A stretch of 46,965 nt of DNA, from positions 1 through 46,965 of the forward strand of contig NZ_JAFELM010000007.1 in assembly GCF_016890225.1 (NCBI RefSeq), in the 5' to 3' direction. The notes under the pieces are model-generated. The model saw nothing but the letters and a program-made list of their open reading frames with translations, did no database searches and was not told where the DNA came from. Source of the stretch: Bacillus suaedaesalsae (lineage in GTDB: Bacteria > Bacillota > Bacilli > Bacillales > SA4). The position numbers and the translations under genes were made by a program. Shown here piece by piece: positions 1 to 8,427 of this stretch (position 1 is the first letter of the stretch; every line of letters starts with the position of its first letter).

Positions 1-92
<92 letters not shown>

Positions 93-98
93 AAAGAA

Positions 99-133
99 AA
101 AAAGGTTAGCTGCTAATCAGCTAACCTTTTTTT
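99..133 (+). terminator. Intrinsic terminator after 5S rRNA
   Basis: A ten-base-pair stem, AGGTTAGCTG paired with CAGCTAACCT around loop CTAAT, is followed by a run of T. It sits directly after the 5S gene and ends the rRNA transcript. Confidence 0.9.
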
Positions 134-217
134 GTGTTCATGAAATGTGTGCAATTGTTTTTAGGAAAGAAGAACTTCTAACATTTACCAAAAGTGAACA
201 CATCCTGTACATGTCCA

Positions 218-241
218 GTGGAGAGTAGGACGTCATCAAAC
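218..241 (+). pseudogene. Short decayed copy of the 5S rRNA 3' end
   Basis: The stretch GTGGAGAGTAGGACGTCATC, then AAAC, closely resembles the 3' end of the 5S gene at 70-92 (GTGAGAGTAGGACGTCGCCA, then AGC), with one inserted G and a few substitutions. No further 5S body is clear upstream. It is best read as a relic of a former second 5S copy or of rRNA operon recombination. The rest of 134-372 holds nothing else that I recognise. Confidence 0.5.
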
Positions 242-372
242 AACAAGGAAAAGGTTCAAGATGTTTGTCAACGTATTGATAAGTAAGCTTTTCTTGATTT
301 AATGTTCCTTTAGATTAAGTGATATTTCCCCCAAATTTATTAAAATTAATAAAAATGAGTCAAACGATATAA

Positions 373-404
373 AAAGTCCTTCCTGCTAAATGCAGAAGGA
401 CTTT
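373..404 (-). terminator. Intrinsic terminator of the minus-strand DUF3231 gene
   Basis: On the minus strand, AAAGTCCTTCTGC pairs with GCAGGAAGGACTTT (one bulged base) around loop ATTTA, followed by TTTTTAT. It lies nine bases past the stop codon of the gene at 414-1427. Confidence 0.85.
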
Positions 405-413
405 AATTTACTA

Positions 414-1427
414 TTAATTCTTTTCTCTTATTAATTCGTCTCTATCGGATGCCATTGGAGGCTGTTCGAGCCATCCGTTTTTAATCATGATATTAGCTCC
501 ATCTTCTGCATACATCTGAATTTCTAGAGATAGCCTGTTATACATTGCACTAAGATCTCCTCGAGGACTTTGACTAACAGATGTACCGTAATAGCCAACA
601 CTCAAAGAAATCAAGCCACTTGTAAAGAACATCATCAGCTTATCAGAAAAGGTATGAGCTGTACTATTTGTTATTTCTGAATCCCAACCCATAGGTGCAG
701 GAAGTTTACTTTCTTCTAGCTTACCTCTAAATAATCTAATATGTTTATTCCCAACTTCTAGACCTTTTAATAAGAATTGTTTTACATCCTTTTCCTTAGC
801 AACCTGACTAAATCCAGTAAGTGTAGCTACTCCCAAGGCATTTCTTTGCAAATTCGCAAATAAATTATCTACTTCGGCCGCAACTAAAGGTCTTTTTTCT
901 CCGAATACATCTAACATAAACCATTGCTTTTTTACAAATTCAACCTTTTCTAAATTGGGCAGGCTCGGAGACCTGATAAATAATCCTTTAGATAATAATA
1001 ATTCGGTTGATCTATTATATAATTGCATTGTTTCTGTTAGACATTCCATGTAATAGGATCTAATATCACTTCTTACAGATGTTCCAACACTGCCAGCATA
1101 TGTTGTAAGTCCAACCTTAGACATTTGATTTATAAAATTAAGGAAAAAACTGTCGGAATAAAGTCTAGGAGCAGTTAAATCAACATCCTCTTCAATATTA
1201 AAACCACATGGAACTGCATTTTTTTCTTCTGTTAGTATAGCTGTAATCTTTTGAATATGTGACTTTGACAATTCTAAAGCGAATTCAATAATGGGCTTAA
1301 TTTCAATATCCTCAGTTTTTTCTAAAAAATATGTAAGAACACATACGCTTGAGCTATCATTTAAGTATTGAAGCCAAAGTTGACCAATCTCGCCTGCTGT
1401 TAACCTAATCTGACTTTTATCCTCCAT
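414..1427 (-). CDS. DUF3231 family protein
   Basis: Member of the DUF3231 family, common in spore-forming Bacillaceae and of unknown function. The 337 residues consist of two similar halves (roughly 8-165 and 180-330). Each half has a helix ending in a histidine motif (ELSKSHIQKI, EVGNKHIRLF) and a later helix ending before a Lys/Asn-Gly (STELLLSKG, GANIMIKNG). The build looks like duplicated helical bundles of a ferritin-like type, which is an inference. No signal peptide or membrane segment is visible. The ATG is preceded by GGAGGT six bases upstream. It is transcribed alone, opposite to the rRNA and yib genes, with its own terminator. A paralogue lies at 24329-25342 and also ends in WLEQPPM plus a charged tail. 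Confidence 0.85.
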   Translation of the reverse strand: MEDKSQIRLTAGEIGQLWLQYLNDSSSVCVLTYFLEKTEDIEIKPIIEFALELSKSHIQKITAILTEEKNAVPCGFNIEEDVDLTAPRLYSDSFFLNFINQMSKVGLTTYAGSVGTSVRSDIRSYYMECLTETMQLYNRSTELLLSKGLFIRSPSLPNLEKVEFVKKQWFMLDVFGEKRPLVAAEVDNLFANLQRNALGVATLTGFSQVAKEKDVKQFLLKGLEVGNKHIRLFRGKLEESKLPAPMGWDSEITNSTAHTFSDKLMMFFTSGLISLSVGYYGTSVSQSPRGDLSAMYNRLSLEIQMYAEDGANIMIKNGWLEQPPMASDRDELIREKN

Positions 1428-1764
1428 AAGTTACCTCCAAAAAAGATATACTAAAAAATACCTTCCCCAATAATTACCTATAATATGTATTAGTTAAATT
1501 AAGCCCCCTACCCTAAGTAGAGCATAGCTACTTCCTGAACTACTTTGTTCATCAGTTACTCTTTTTTATAATTAACTAAACTCCTATATTTATTTTATAC
1601 AATATCTGCATCTCATCTATTACAAACAATAAGCATTCTAATAATAGGTTTTAAGAAATAGTAAGCCATTGATTCCAATTTTCTCTTATATGATTTTAAA
1701 TCTATCTCTAAAACATCTATACTAATATTATAATCATGGTGTTAAATTACTGGAGGAACTAATC

Positions 1765-2904
1765 TTGATGTTTGTTAAAAGTCTTTATAAAAAGATGAGC
1801 TATAAAAATAGAATGCTTGTCTTTCTACTATTAATAAGTTTTGTGGGTTCCATTTATTTTGTTCATAATAATCATTTTTTATATGAACGTCCCATTGCTA
1901 AGGTCATAAAAACAAATATTGAAGAAACAACGAAAGTAACAGATTCTAACGAAAATGAAGATCAACTTTATATGCAGTCTATTGTGGCAGAAGTGAAAAA
2001 TGGTAAAGAAAAGGGAAAGGAGATTTATCTGGAAAATGAATATTCACGATCCAAAGCGTTTGACAATGAATTTCATGTTGGAAATGAGTTATTCATTAAA
2101 ATTGATCAAGATATTGACGAAGGTGCAAAACTAACGGGGACCATTTTGGATGTCAAACGTGATAAGTACTTGATGATGATAGCGTGGGTATTTATTTTTG
2201 TTTTACTTCTGGTAGGGAAAAGGCAGGGGCTGTTATCCATCATTAGTTTAATTGTAAATGCCATCATTTTATCGTATGCATTGGATATTTATCTCCAGAA
2301 TTCAGATCAGAGTCTTATTTGGATTTGCTGTATTAGTGTTATTTTATTTACTGTTATATCCTTATTGCTGGTAAACGGCTTTAATGAGAAAACATTTGCA
2401 GCTATTATCGCAACCCTACTTGGGACGTTTATATCCTTATTGATTACTTACATAGTATTAGTGCTCACAGATGAAAAAGGACTGCGATATGAGGAGTTAC
2501 AATTTATTACGAGGCCATATCGTGTGGTATTTATGGCAGGGCTATTTATTGGTTCATTGGGAGCAGTAATGGACGTAGCGATTACCATGTCATCTTCCCT
2601 TTTTAGTTTATATGAGAAAAATAATGATATATCGATAAAAGCACTTATTAAGTCTGGAATGGAAATTGGAAGAGATATTATGGGAACGATGACCAATATT
2701 TTGTTTTTTGCCTATGTCAGTGGTTCGATTCCGATCCTCCTTCTCTATTTTAAGAATGCTTCTCCATTTGGTTATACTCTTTCCATAAATCTTTCACTAG
2801 AAATGGCGAGAGCTTTAGCAGGAGGAATAGGAATTGTGTTAACGATACCAATTGGTCTTTATATAACTATATTTTTTATCAATAGAAAGAGGGCAAAACT
2901 ATGA
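1765..2904 (+). CDS. YibE/F-type membrane protein, first subunit
   Basis: Polytopic membrane protein of the YibE/F family, whose function is unknown. It has one N-terminal membrane helix (about residues 18-34), an extracytoplasmic domain (about 35-133), then about seven further helices. The family motif is visible as FIGSLGAVMDVAITMSSSLF around residue 258, followed by SGMEIGRDIMGTMTN. The start may be TTG 1765 or ATG 1768, since GGAGG at 1752-1756 suits either. The stop overlaps the next start as ATGA, so the two genes are translationally coupled and probably form a heteromeric complex. A TATAAT at 1729-1734 may be the -10 box. The 337-base gap upstream otherwise holds only AT-rich DNA. Confidence 0.85.
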   Translation: MMFVKSLYKKMSYKNRMLVFLLLISFVGSIYFVHNNHFLYERPIAKVIKTNIEETTKVTDSNENEDQLYMQSIVAEVKNGKEKGKEIYLENEYSRSKAFDNEFHVGNELFIKIDQDIDEGAKLTGTILDVKRDKYLMMIAWVFIFVLLLVGKRQGLLSIISLIVNAIILSYALDIYLQNSDQSLIWICCISVILFTVISLLLVNGFNEKTFAAIIATLLGTFISLLITYIVLVLTDEKGLRYEELQFITRPYRVVFMAGLFIGSLGAVMDVAITMSSSLFSLYEKNNDISIKALIKSGMEIGRDIMGTMTNILFFAYVSGSIPILLLYFKNASPFGYTLSINLSLEMARALAGGIGIVLTIPIGLYITIFFINRKRAKL

Positions 2905-3677
2905 ACGTACTAGTGATACTCGCAGTGATACTCTTTCTGCTAATGACACTTATTGGAGGGGGAAAGGGAGTAAGGTCATTTGTGGCTATATTCCTAAACT
3001 TTGGTGTGGTCATTTTTACAGTCATATTAATGAATGATCCGAACCTTGCTCCAGTTATACTAACGATTATTGCGTGTTTATTCATTAGTTGTATTAATTT
3101 ATTTTTTATAAACGAAGTGAATATTAAAACAAAACCTGCCTTTTTAGCAACAATTGTCTCAACTGTTATCTTACTCATTTTTATCCTCTACCTCACAGAT
3201 ACTGCAATGATCCAGGGATTTGGTGAAGAAGAAATTGAAGAGCTTGGAATGTTTTCTTTTTATATTGGTCTTGATTTCGTGAAAATTGCTTCGGCGGTAA
3301 TAATTATGAGTACGATTGGTGCCATTACAGATACGGCTATGGCGATATCTTCGCCTATGCGAGAGATTCATTTTCATAATCCGCATATTAGTCGAAAAGA
3401 ATTATTTCTCTCTGGATTAAGTATTGGGAGAGATATATTAGGAACAAGTACGAATACGCTGTTTTTTGCATTCTTTGGTGGCTATTTAGCGTTGTTAATC
3501 TGGTTTAAAGACTTGTCATATTCGATTGGAGAAGTCATAAATTCAAAGATTTTCAGTGCAGAAATGATTACGATTCTTTGTTCTGGGATTGGAGTAACTA
3601 CTGTTATACCGATTACCGCTTGGATTACTGCCTATTTCTTAATGAGGAGAAAAGAGAATAGTGAGGAAACTTTATAA
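2901..3677 (+). CDS. YibE/F-type membrane protein, second subunit
   Basis: Second YibE/F family protein (258 residues), homologous to the C-terminal part of the gene before it. The shared signature is IMSTIGAITDTAMAISSPM followed by SGLSIGRDILGTSTNTLFF. It has about seven membrane helices and, unlike the partner, no extracytoplasmic N-terminal domain. It starts inside the stop codon of the first gene. The pair is typical of the two-gene arrangement of this family. No substrate can be inferred from sequence. No clear terminator follows. Confidence 0.85.
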   Translation: MNVLVILAVILFLLMTLIGGGKGVRSFVAIFLNFGVVIFTVILMNDPNLAPVILTIIACLFISCINLFFINEVNIKTKPAFLATIVSTVILLIFILYLTDTAMIQGFGEEEIEELGMFSFYIGLDFVKIASAVIIMSTIGAITDTAMAISSPMREIHFHNPHISRKELFLSGLSIGRDILGTSTNTLFFAFFGGYLALLIWFKDLSYSIGEVINSKIFSAEMITILCSGIGVTTVIPITAWITAYFLMRRKENSEETL

Positions 3678-3750
3678 GCTTACTTTGCATTTTTCTAAGC
3701 TAGAAATATAGTATTAATAGTAGAAGAGATATTGCATGAGGAGGAATTAT

Positions 3751-4512
3751 GTGGGGACAGGAAGCCTTATTTGGAGAAAGGTTGTTACTACATTCGTAGC
3801 TGCTGTAATCTTTTCAGCTATTTTAGGTTATGGTTCTGAAGGTGCTATTCAGCAAGTGGAATACAATCAAGGTAATCAATTCATTGGATGGACGTTCATC
3901 TATTTTCTATACATAGGCGTAATCATGCTTATTTACGGAAACCTCGTCTCGATCGGTATTGAATACTTGCAGAGTAAATGGTTTCGTAAGCAAGATTGGT
4001 TGTATGTCATCATACTCGGTGTATTTGGTTTGGCGAATGGACTTTTATTTCAAGAGGTATCCTTTGCTATATTAGGTATGATTGCAGCTATATTGTATGC
4101 TGTGATCGATAAATGGATATATCGAAGGATGTTAAAAGATAAGGGTATCGTATGGTTTATCATTGTACCAGTCGTGGCCATTTTTATTACATGGGGAACG
4201 TTACAATTGCTATCTCCACCTATGCCTCCTTTTACTGCTGACGATGCTGTTGCCTTTGCAACTTCAGGTGAAGATATGGAGACTGAGTACTTCCCGAGGG
4301 AAATCGGGGTATGGAAAGGCAATGTCGAAGGATTCGAAGTTAAGCGAGAAACGTCTGCAGAAGAGATTGATAAGGAGATATATCTTGTAACCTTTACAGA
4401 AAGCTGGGAAAAAGGTGATGTAAAAGGTTCATGGTCCTTCTCGTACAAAGTTGAGCGTAATAGTTTATCGGCACATGGTGGTAATGGAGAGATTCCACCT
4501 TATTATAAATAG
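3751..4512 (+). CDS. Membrane protein of unknown function
   Basis: I do not recognise a family. The protein (about 253 residues) has roughly five hydrophobic segments in residues 10-155: one near 10-30, a pair around 45-70, and three around 85-155. A C-terminal soluble domain follows (about 165-253), rich in acidic and aromatic residues and likely outside the membrane. The start chosen is GTG 3751, because the strong AGGAGG at 3739-3744 sits six bases before it. An ATG at 3736 would put the ribosome site inside the gene. It is followed directly by a hairpin shared with the convergent gene. Confidence 0.7.
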   Translation: MGTGSLIWRKVVTTFVAAVIFSAILGYGSEGAIQQVEYNQGNQFIGWTFIYFLYIGVIMLIYGNLVSIGIEYLQSKWFRKQDWLYVIILGVFGLANGLLFQEVSFAILGMIAAILYAVIDKWIYRRMLKDKGIVWFIIVPVVAIFITWGTLQLLSPPMPPFTADDAVAFATSGEDMETEYFPREIGVWKGNVEGFEVKRETSAEEIDKEIYLVTFTESWEKGDVKGSWSFSYKVERNSLSAHGGNGEIPPYYK

Positions 4513-4517
4513 TATAA

Positions 4518-4546
4518 AAAGAGTAACTTCATAGAGGTTACTCTTT
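4518..4546. terminator. Bidirectional intrinsic terminator
   Basis: AAAGAGTAAC pairs with GTTACTCTTT around a nine-base loop, with A-runs on the left and T-rich sequence on the right. It can stop both the plus-strand membrane protein gene and the convergent TIMP-like gene, whose stop codon lies inside it. Confidence 0.85.
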
Positions 4547-5089
4547 CTTCATAACTCTCATTATGGAATAGCTTATGGCAGCGATTAACAGACAGGCTAG
4601 TATGATCCAAGTGATGCCTGAGTTCGATTGTTCCGGGATTTTCGTGATTTTAGTTGGTTGTTCACCGTCTTTTAATATGGATAAATCCTTATCTGCGGCT
4701 GCGAGAGGCTTTGTGATTGAGCATAGAGATGTTATAAGCTTTCCTTCTGATTCAGTTGCATAGACTAAATAGTTTTTTCCTTGAACAAAGGAATACCCGC
4801 AACTTGCTGAATCGGTGCCAGTAAAAACCGCTACTTCTGAATCCTGGGTACCTTTCCACGTATTCTTCACTTCAAATACTACCTTTACAGGCATAAAGTC
4901 GTCTGGAGATGATGGGCTGCTTTCTTCTATTCGAATTACCTTACCTGAAAAAACTGCATTCACTTTACTAAATTCTTCTTCAACTGATCCAGGTGCCATG
5001 CACGAACAGGCAAAGGATTGACTAGGAGAGAGGAGTGTAAGTGATAAGAGAAAGGTTAATAACATCACAAGTATAGTTGGTTTCTTCAT
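4538..5089 (-). CDS. Secreted TIMP-like (CxC) protein with C-terminal anchor
   Basis: 183 residues with a clear signal peptide (1-27) ending in SQSFA, then CSC at 28-30, followed by FSKVNAVFSGKV. This matches bacterial proteins related to tissue inhibitor of metalloproteinases (netrin/TIMP fold), where the first cysteine follows the cleavage site. Two more cysteines (SASCGYSF, SLCSITK) could form disulphides with the CSC pair. A hydrophobic helix at about 158-177 followed by KKE should anchor the protein to the outer face of the membrane. The SD is AAAGGGGG on the minus strand. The biological target is unknown; protease inhibition has not been shown for most bacterial members. Confidence 0.75.
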   Translation of the reverse strand: MKKPTILVMLLTFLLSLTLLSPSQSFACSCMAPGSVEEEFSKVNAVFSGKVIRIEESSPSSPDDFMPVKVVFEVKNTWKGTQDSEVAVFTGTDSASCGYSFVQGKNYLVYATESEGKLITSLCSITKPLAAADKDLSILKDGEQPTKITKIPEQSNSGITWIILACLLIAAISYSIMRVMKKE

Positions 5090-5236
5090 ACGTAATTTCC
5101 CCCTTTAAAGTTTTAGACGTAAAGAAGGAGAGGAAGTTACGTATGTGCAAAGGAAAATTACAAATAATAGTAGTTAATTACGGTTATTAGTTTAGCAGGT
5201 GGTCTCCGGTGGTAGTAGGATGATAGGCAAGCCTTT

Positions 5237-5671
5237 TTACTCGTGAATTTTAACAGAGACTTTACTTTTTTTATGATCGTCAGGAATTTGGCGATGTAGG
5301 TGGATGATAAGTAGACCGTGCTCATAGTGAGCGAACACCTTATCACTTCGTACATTAAAGGGCAGATCGATTTCCCGTTTAAAAGGGCCGTTCTTAATCC
5401 CCTCATGAAGAAGTTTAAAACCTTTGTAGGTAAGATTAATCTTACCTTCTACTTCTATTTTATTCTGATGAACAAACACGTCCAATGATTCGATGTTTGT
5501 AATACCGGGTATGTTAATCACGCAAAGTAATTCATTTTCTGATTGATATAGGTTATGTTGGGTATATTGATTTTGAAGAAGATGATCGAAATTTCCCCAA
5601 AATTCATCACCAAAGAACCCTTTGAATTGATCTTTCATTTTGGAAAAGTCCTTTAAGTAGGGGTTATTCAT
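5237..5671 (-). CDS. Hsp20/alpha-crystallin family protein
   Basis: Small heat-shock-type protein (144 residues from the chosen start). The alpha-crystallin domain spans about residues 45-144, with NELLCVINIPGI, a central KIEVEGKI strand and the C-terminal GLLIIHLHRQ. The N-terminus is acidic and aromatic. The start is ATG 5671 because GGAGGCG precedes it on the minus strand. An upstream in-frame extension has no ribosome site. Bacillus homologues include spore-coat-associated forms (CotM, CotP, GerT) as well as cytoplasmic chaperones. Which type this is cannot be decided from sequence. No obvious CIRCE element is visible upstream. Confidence 0.75.
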   Translation of the reverse strand: MNNPYLKDFSKMKDQFKGFFGDEFWGNFDHLLQNQYTQHNLYQSENELLCVINIPGITNIESLDVFVHQNKIEVEGKINLTYKGFKLLHEGIKNGPFKREIDLPFNVRSDKVFAHYEHGLLIIHLHRQIPDDHKKSKVSVKIHE

Positions 5672-5777
5672 GTTGTGACGCCTCCATTTATAAAAAATTC
5701 CACACATATGTAATAGTGTATGAAACAAGTAAATGGTTGTGCCTAAACGTAAGTAAAGTAAATAAAGGAGGCATTAG

Positions 5778-6326
5778 ATGGTATCAACAGGTTTTAGTAT
5801 GATTGTCATTATTTTATTAATTAACATTGTGTACGTTTCATTTTTTACAATTCGAATGATTTTAACGTTGAAAGGACAACGGTATTTAGCTGCATTTTTA
5901 AGTATGATTGAGGTTGTCATTTATGTAGTGGGTCTCGGGTTAGTACTGGATAACTTAAACGAGATTGAAAATTTAATTGCGTATGCAGTAGGTTATGGTA
6001 TTGGTGTTTTAGTAGGAATGAAGCTTGAGGAAAAACTTGCTTTAGGGTATATTACAGTCAATGTGATTACGAAGGAATATGATCAGGATTTGCCTAAGAT
6101 GTTACGCGAAAAAGGATATGGGGTAACATCATGGGAAGCTCATGGTCTTGAAGGAAACAGAATGTCTCTTCAAATCCTTACACCCAGGAAATATGAGTTA
6201 ATGCTATATAAAACGATAAAAGATTTAGATCCAGGTGCATTTATTATTTCATATGAACCGAAGTCGATACACGGAGGGTTCTGGATTAAAAATGTCAGGA
6301 AAGGAAAATTAGAGAATGCCGACTAA
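5778..6326 (+). CDS. yebE: UPF0316/DUF2179 membrane protein YebE
   Basis: 182-residue protein matching B. subtilis YebE in sequence style and position just upstream of the pur operon. Three hydrophobic helices occupy about residues 5-85, and a cytoplasmic DUF2179 domain follows (about 95-175, with [30 protein letters not shown] cut here only by length: key features are the GYGVTSW turn and [11 protein letters not shown] near the end). DUF2179 is a small alpha/beta domain found C-terminal in many Firmicute membrane proteins. AAAGGAGG precedes the ATG. The last 11 bases overlap yebG. Confidence 0.88.
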   Translation: MVSTGFSMIVIILLINIVYVSFFTIRMILTLKGQRYLAAFLSMIEVVIYVVGLGLVLDNLNEIENLIAYAVGYGIGVLVGMKLEEKLALGYITVNVITKEYDQDLPKMLREKGYGVTSWEAHGLEGNRMSLQILTPRKYELMLYKTIKDLDPGAFIISYEPKSIHGGFWIKNVRKGKLENAD

Positions 6327-6531
6327 AAAGCCAGGTAAAATGAAATTTCGAGTAGAGGAAAATGAAACGATAGAAGCTTGTCTGGAACGTATGAAAATAG
6401 AGGGCTATACGCCTGTACGAAGAATGGAAGAGCCAATCTTTCAAGAGGTTGTCGTAAATGGAGTAAAAGATGTGGAACCGTGTGGACGAAGGATTGTATT
6501 TGAAGGAAAGTTAGTAAAATCCGAACATTAA
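6316..6531 (+). CDS. yebG: NETI-motif protein YebG
   Basis: 71-residue basic cytoplasmic protein. The NETI motif that names the family is visible as [20 protein letters not shown], followed by the conserved [10 protein letters not shown]. Function is unknown. It overlaps yebE and so should be co-translated with it. The first PurR box of the purine operon overlaps its final codons, so repression complexes there may touch the 3' end of this transcription unit. Confidence 0.9.
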   Translation: MPTKKPGKMKFRVEENETIEACLERMKIEGYTPVRRMEEPIFQEVVVNGVKDVEPCGRRIVFEGKLVKSEH

Positions 6532-6560
6532 TTAAGTATATTTTTTGAACGTTCGAATTT
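6517..6560. promoter_or_regulatory. PurR operator: two inverted PurBoxes
   Basis: AAATCCGAACATT at 6517-6529 is a perfect match to the Bacillus PurBox consensus AWWWCCGAACWWT. AACGTTCGAATTT at 6548-6560 is a second box in inverted orientation with two mismatches. The boxes are 18 bases apart and sit just upstream of the promoter, which is the layout known for PurR-repressed, PRPP-released operons. The first box overlaps the end of yebG. Confidence 0.8.
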
Positions 6561-6564
6561 GTTG

Positions 6565-6593
6565 TTGCACCCATTACCATATACTGATATCAT
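6565..6593 (+). promoter_or_regulatory. Sigma-A promoter of the pur operon
   Basis: TTGCAC at 6565-6570, a 17-base spacer and TATCAT at 6588-6593 form a good vegetative promoter. It lies immediately after the PurR boxes and about 40 bases before the riboswitch aptamer. Confidence 0.75.
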
Positions 6594-6631
6594 AATAGTA
6601 GATGAAATATAAGATACGTGATAGTTGTTTG

Positions 6632-6700
6632 CCTCATATAATCTTGGGAATATGGCCCATAAGTTTCTACCCAGTAACCGTAAACTACTGGACTATGAGG
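6632..6700 (+). ncRNA. Purine riboswitch aptamer, guanine class
   Basis: P1 is CCTCATA (6632-6638) with TATGAGG (6694-6700). P2 closes the TTGGG/CCCA arm with loop AATATGG, and P3 is CCAGT/ACTGG with loop ACCGTAA. The junction TTTCTAC (6664-6670) is canonical. The ligand-pairing base is C at 6693 (GACTATG), which specifies guanine or hypoxanthine; adenine aptamers have T here. Guanine binding should stabilise P1 and favour the terminator downstream. Confidence 0.93.
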
Positions 6701-6728
6701 GAAAGTGATGGGTGTTCCTGTCTTTGAT

Positions 6729-6781
6729 TGCCCGTGTAGTTGCTTTCTCTTAATAGGGGAGACTTCTGCACGGGCATTTTT
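6729..6781 (+). terminator. Riboswitch-controlled transcription terminator
   Basis: TGCCCGTGTAG (6729-6739) pairs with CTGCACGGGCA (6766-6776), followed by TTTTT. An alternative helix is visible: AGGGAAAG (6698-6705), which includes the 3' side of P1, can pair with CTTTCTCT (6743-6750) and disrupt the terminator. The two structures are therefore mutually exclusive, giving transcriptional OFF control by guanine. Confidence 0.88.
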
Positions 6782-6803
6782 ATGTAAAAAAGGAGGAATT
6801 AAT

Positions 6804-7292
6804 TTGAATCCAGTTGTTGGTGTCATAATGGGGAGCAGTTCTGATTGGGAGACGATGAAACATACTTGTGACATTTTAGATGAACTAGATATTCCGTATG
6901 AAAAAAGAGTGGTTTCAGCACATCGAACTCCAGATGAAATGTTTGTATATGCAGAATCAGCAAGAAATAGAGGGTTAAAAGTGGTTGTAGCAGGTGCTGG
7001 TGGGGCTGCTCATTTACCTGGAATGGTCGCAGCAAAAACAACGTTGCCTGTGATTGGTGTGCCCGTTCAATCAAAAGCGTTAAATGGAGTAGACTCCTTA
7101 TACTCTATCGTGCAAATGCCAGGTGGAATTCCTGTCGCAACAGTAGCAATAGGAAAAGCAGGGGCAACGAATGCAGGGCTTTTAGCAGCACAAATTCTAA
7201 GTATAGAAGATATAGAAGTAGAAAGAAGATTAGAGTCTAGACGTGAACGTATGAAACAAATAGCCCTAGAAATGAGTGATCAGCTTGTATAA
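6804..7292 (+). CDS. purE: N5-carboxyaminoimidazole ribonucleotide mutase
   Basis: PurE class I converts N5-CAIR to CAIR, a step in IMP synthesis, working with PurK. The 162-residue length is standard. Family signatures visible are [10 protein letters not shown] near the N-terminus, [11 protein letters not shown], and [11 protein letters not shown]. The start is TTG 6804, because AGGAGG at 6791-6796 lies seven bases upstream; in-frame codons further up fall inside the riboswitch terminator. It is the first gene of the twelve-gene operon, and its 3' end overlaps purK by 17 bases. Confidence 0.97.
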   Translation: MNPVVGVIMGSSSDWETMKHTCDILDELDIPYEKRVVSAHRTPDEMFVYAESARNRGLKVVVAGAGGAAHLPGMVAAKTTLPVIGVPVQSKALNGVDSLYSIVQMPGGIPVATVAIGKAGATNAGLLAAQILSIEDIEVERRLESRRERMKQIALEMSDQLV

Positions 7293-8427
7293 AACAATTT
7301 TACCGGGAAGTGTTATTGGAATTATTGGCGGAGGTCAGTTAGGGAGAATGATGGCGATCGCTGCAAAGGAAATGGGGTATCGTATTGCTGTACTCGATCC
7401 AGCCACAGATAGTCCATGCGGCCAAGTAGCTGATGTTGAGATAAAAGCGCATTATCATGATATGGAAGCTATTCGAAAGCTTGCTTCAGTCAGTGATGTA
7501 ATTACATATGAATTTGAAAATATCGATCATGAAGCGTTAGTGTGGCTACAGGAGAATACTTATTTACCTCAAGGCTCAGAATTATTAAGAATTACACAAG
7601 ACCGTGAAATAGAAAAAAGAGAGATTGTTAGATTAGGAGTGCCAGTTGCACCTTACCAAATTGTCAAAACAGAGATGGAATTAGAAGAAGCTGTTGTTCA
7701 GATTGGTTTGCCATGTGTTGTGAAAACATGTTTAGGCGGGTATGACGGAAAAGGGCAAGTAGTTGTTCGAAACTACCGAGATATCGAAAAAGCCTATGAT
7801 TTGTTGCTAAGTGACAAATGTATTGTAGAAGGATTTGTTTCATTTGAAAAAGAGCTGTCTGTCATTGTTTCAAGAAGTCCTAGAGGGGATGTATCGTTTC
7901 TGCCTTTAGCTGAAAATATTCATGTGGAAAATATTCTACATCAAACAATCGTTCCAGCTAGAGTGGATGAAACAGTAACTGAAAAAGCAATTTTAAGGGC
8001 AAAACAAATTGCAGAAGGACTAAACCTAGTTGGGACGTTAGCAGTTGAAATGTTTTTAGTGAACGGGGACATTTACGTGAACGAGCTTGCACCACGACCT
8101 CACAACTCTGGTCACTATTCAATTGAAGCGTGTGAGTCGTCTCAGTTTGAACAGCACATTCGCGCAATTTGCAATCTTCCACTCGGAGGAACAAGGCTGT
8201 TAACCCCTGTAGTGATGGTGAATGTATTAGGTGAGCATGTCGGAATTACGTTAGATAATATCGAGCTATTAAAATCAGGGAAGCTTCATCTTTACGGCAA
8301 GAAAGAAGCGAAGAGGAAACGGAAAATGGGGCACATTACCTTTATAGGTGAAAGTGTGGAAAACATAATTGAAACCATTAACGCACTACCAATATGGAAT
8401 GAATACAAGATGGAGGTACAATCATGA
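7276..8427 (+). CDS. purK: N5-carboxyaminoimidazole ribonucleotide synthase
   Basis: ATP-grasp enzyme that carboxylates AIR with bicarbonate to give N5-CAIR. Visible features are the N-terminal [12 protein letters not shown] nucleotide-type loop, [15 protein letters not shown] of the ATP-grasp domain, and [18 protein letters not shown] near the active site. The start is either GTG 7276 or TTG 7285, both inside the end of purE, so translation is coupled. About 380 residues is the usual length. The stop overlaps the purB start as ATGA. Confidence 0.96.
   Translation: MISLYKTILPGSVIGIIGGGQLGRMMAIAAKEMGYRIAVLDPATDSPCGQVADVEIKAHYHDMEAIRKLASVSDVITYEFENIDHEALVWLQENTYLPQGSELLRITQDREIEKREIVRLGVPVAPYQIVKTEMELEEAVVQIGLPCVVKTCLGGYDGKGQVVVRNYRDIEKAYDLLLSDKCIVEGFVSFEKELSVIVSRSPRGDVSFLPLAENIHVENILHQTIVPARVDETVTEKAILRAKQIAEGLNLVGTLAVEMFLVNGDIYVNELAPRPHNSGHYSIEACESSQFEQHIRAICNLPLGGTRLLTPVVMVNVLGEHVGITLDNIELLKSGKLHLYGKKEAKRKRKMGHITFIGESVENIIETINALPIWNEYKMEVQS

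Noticed and set aside
6547-6556. GAACGTTC as a LexA half-site pair
   Set aside because: The four-base gap between GAAC and GTTC is missing, and the sequence fits the inverted PurBox.
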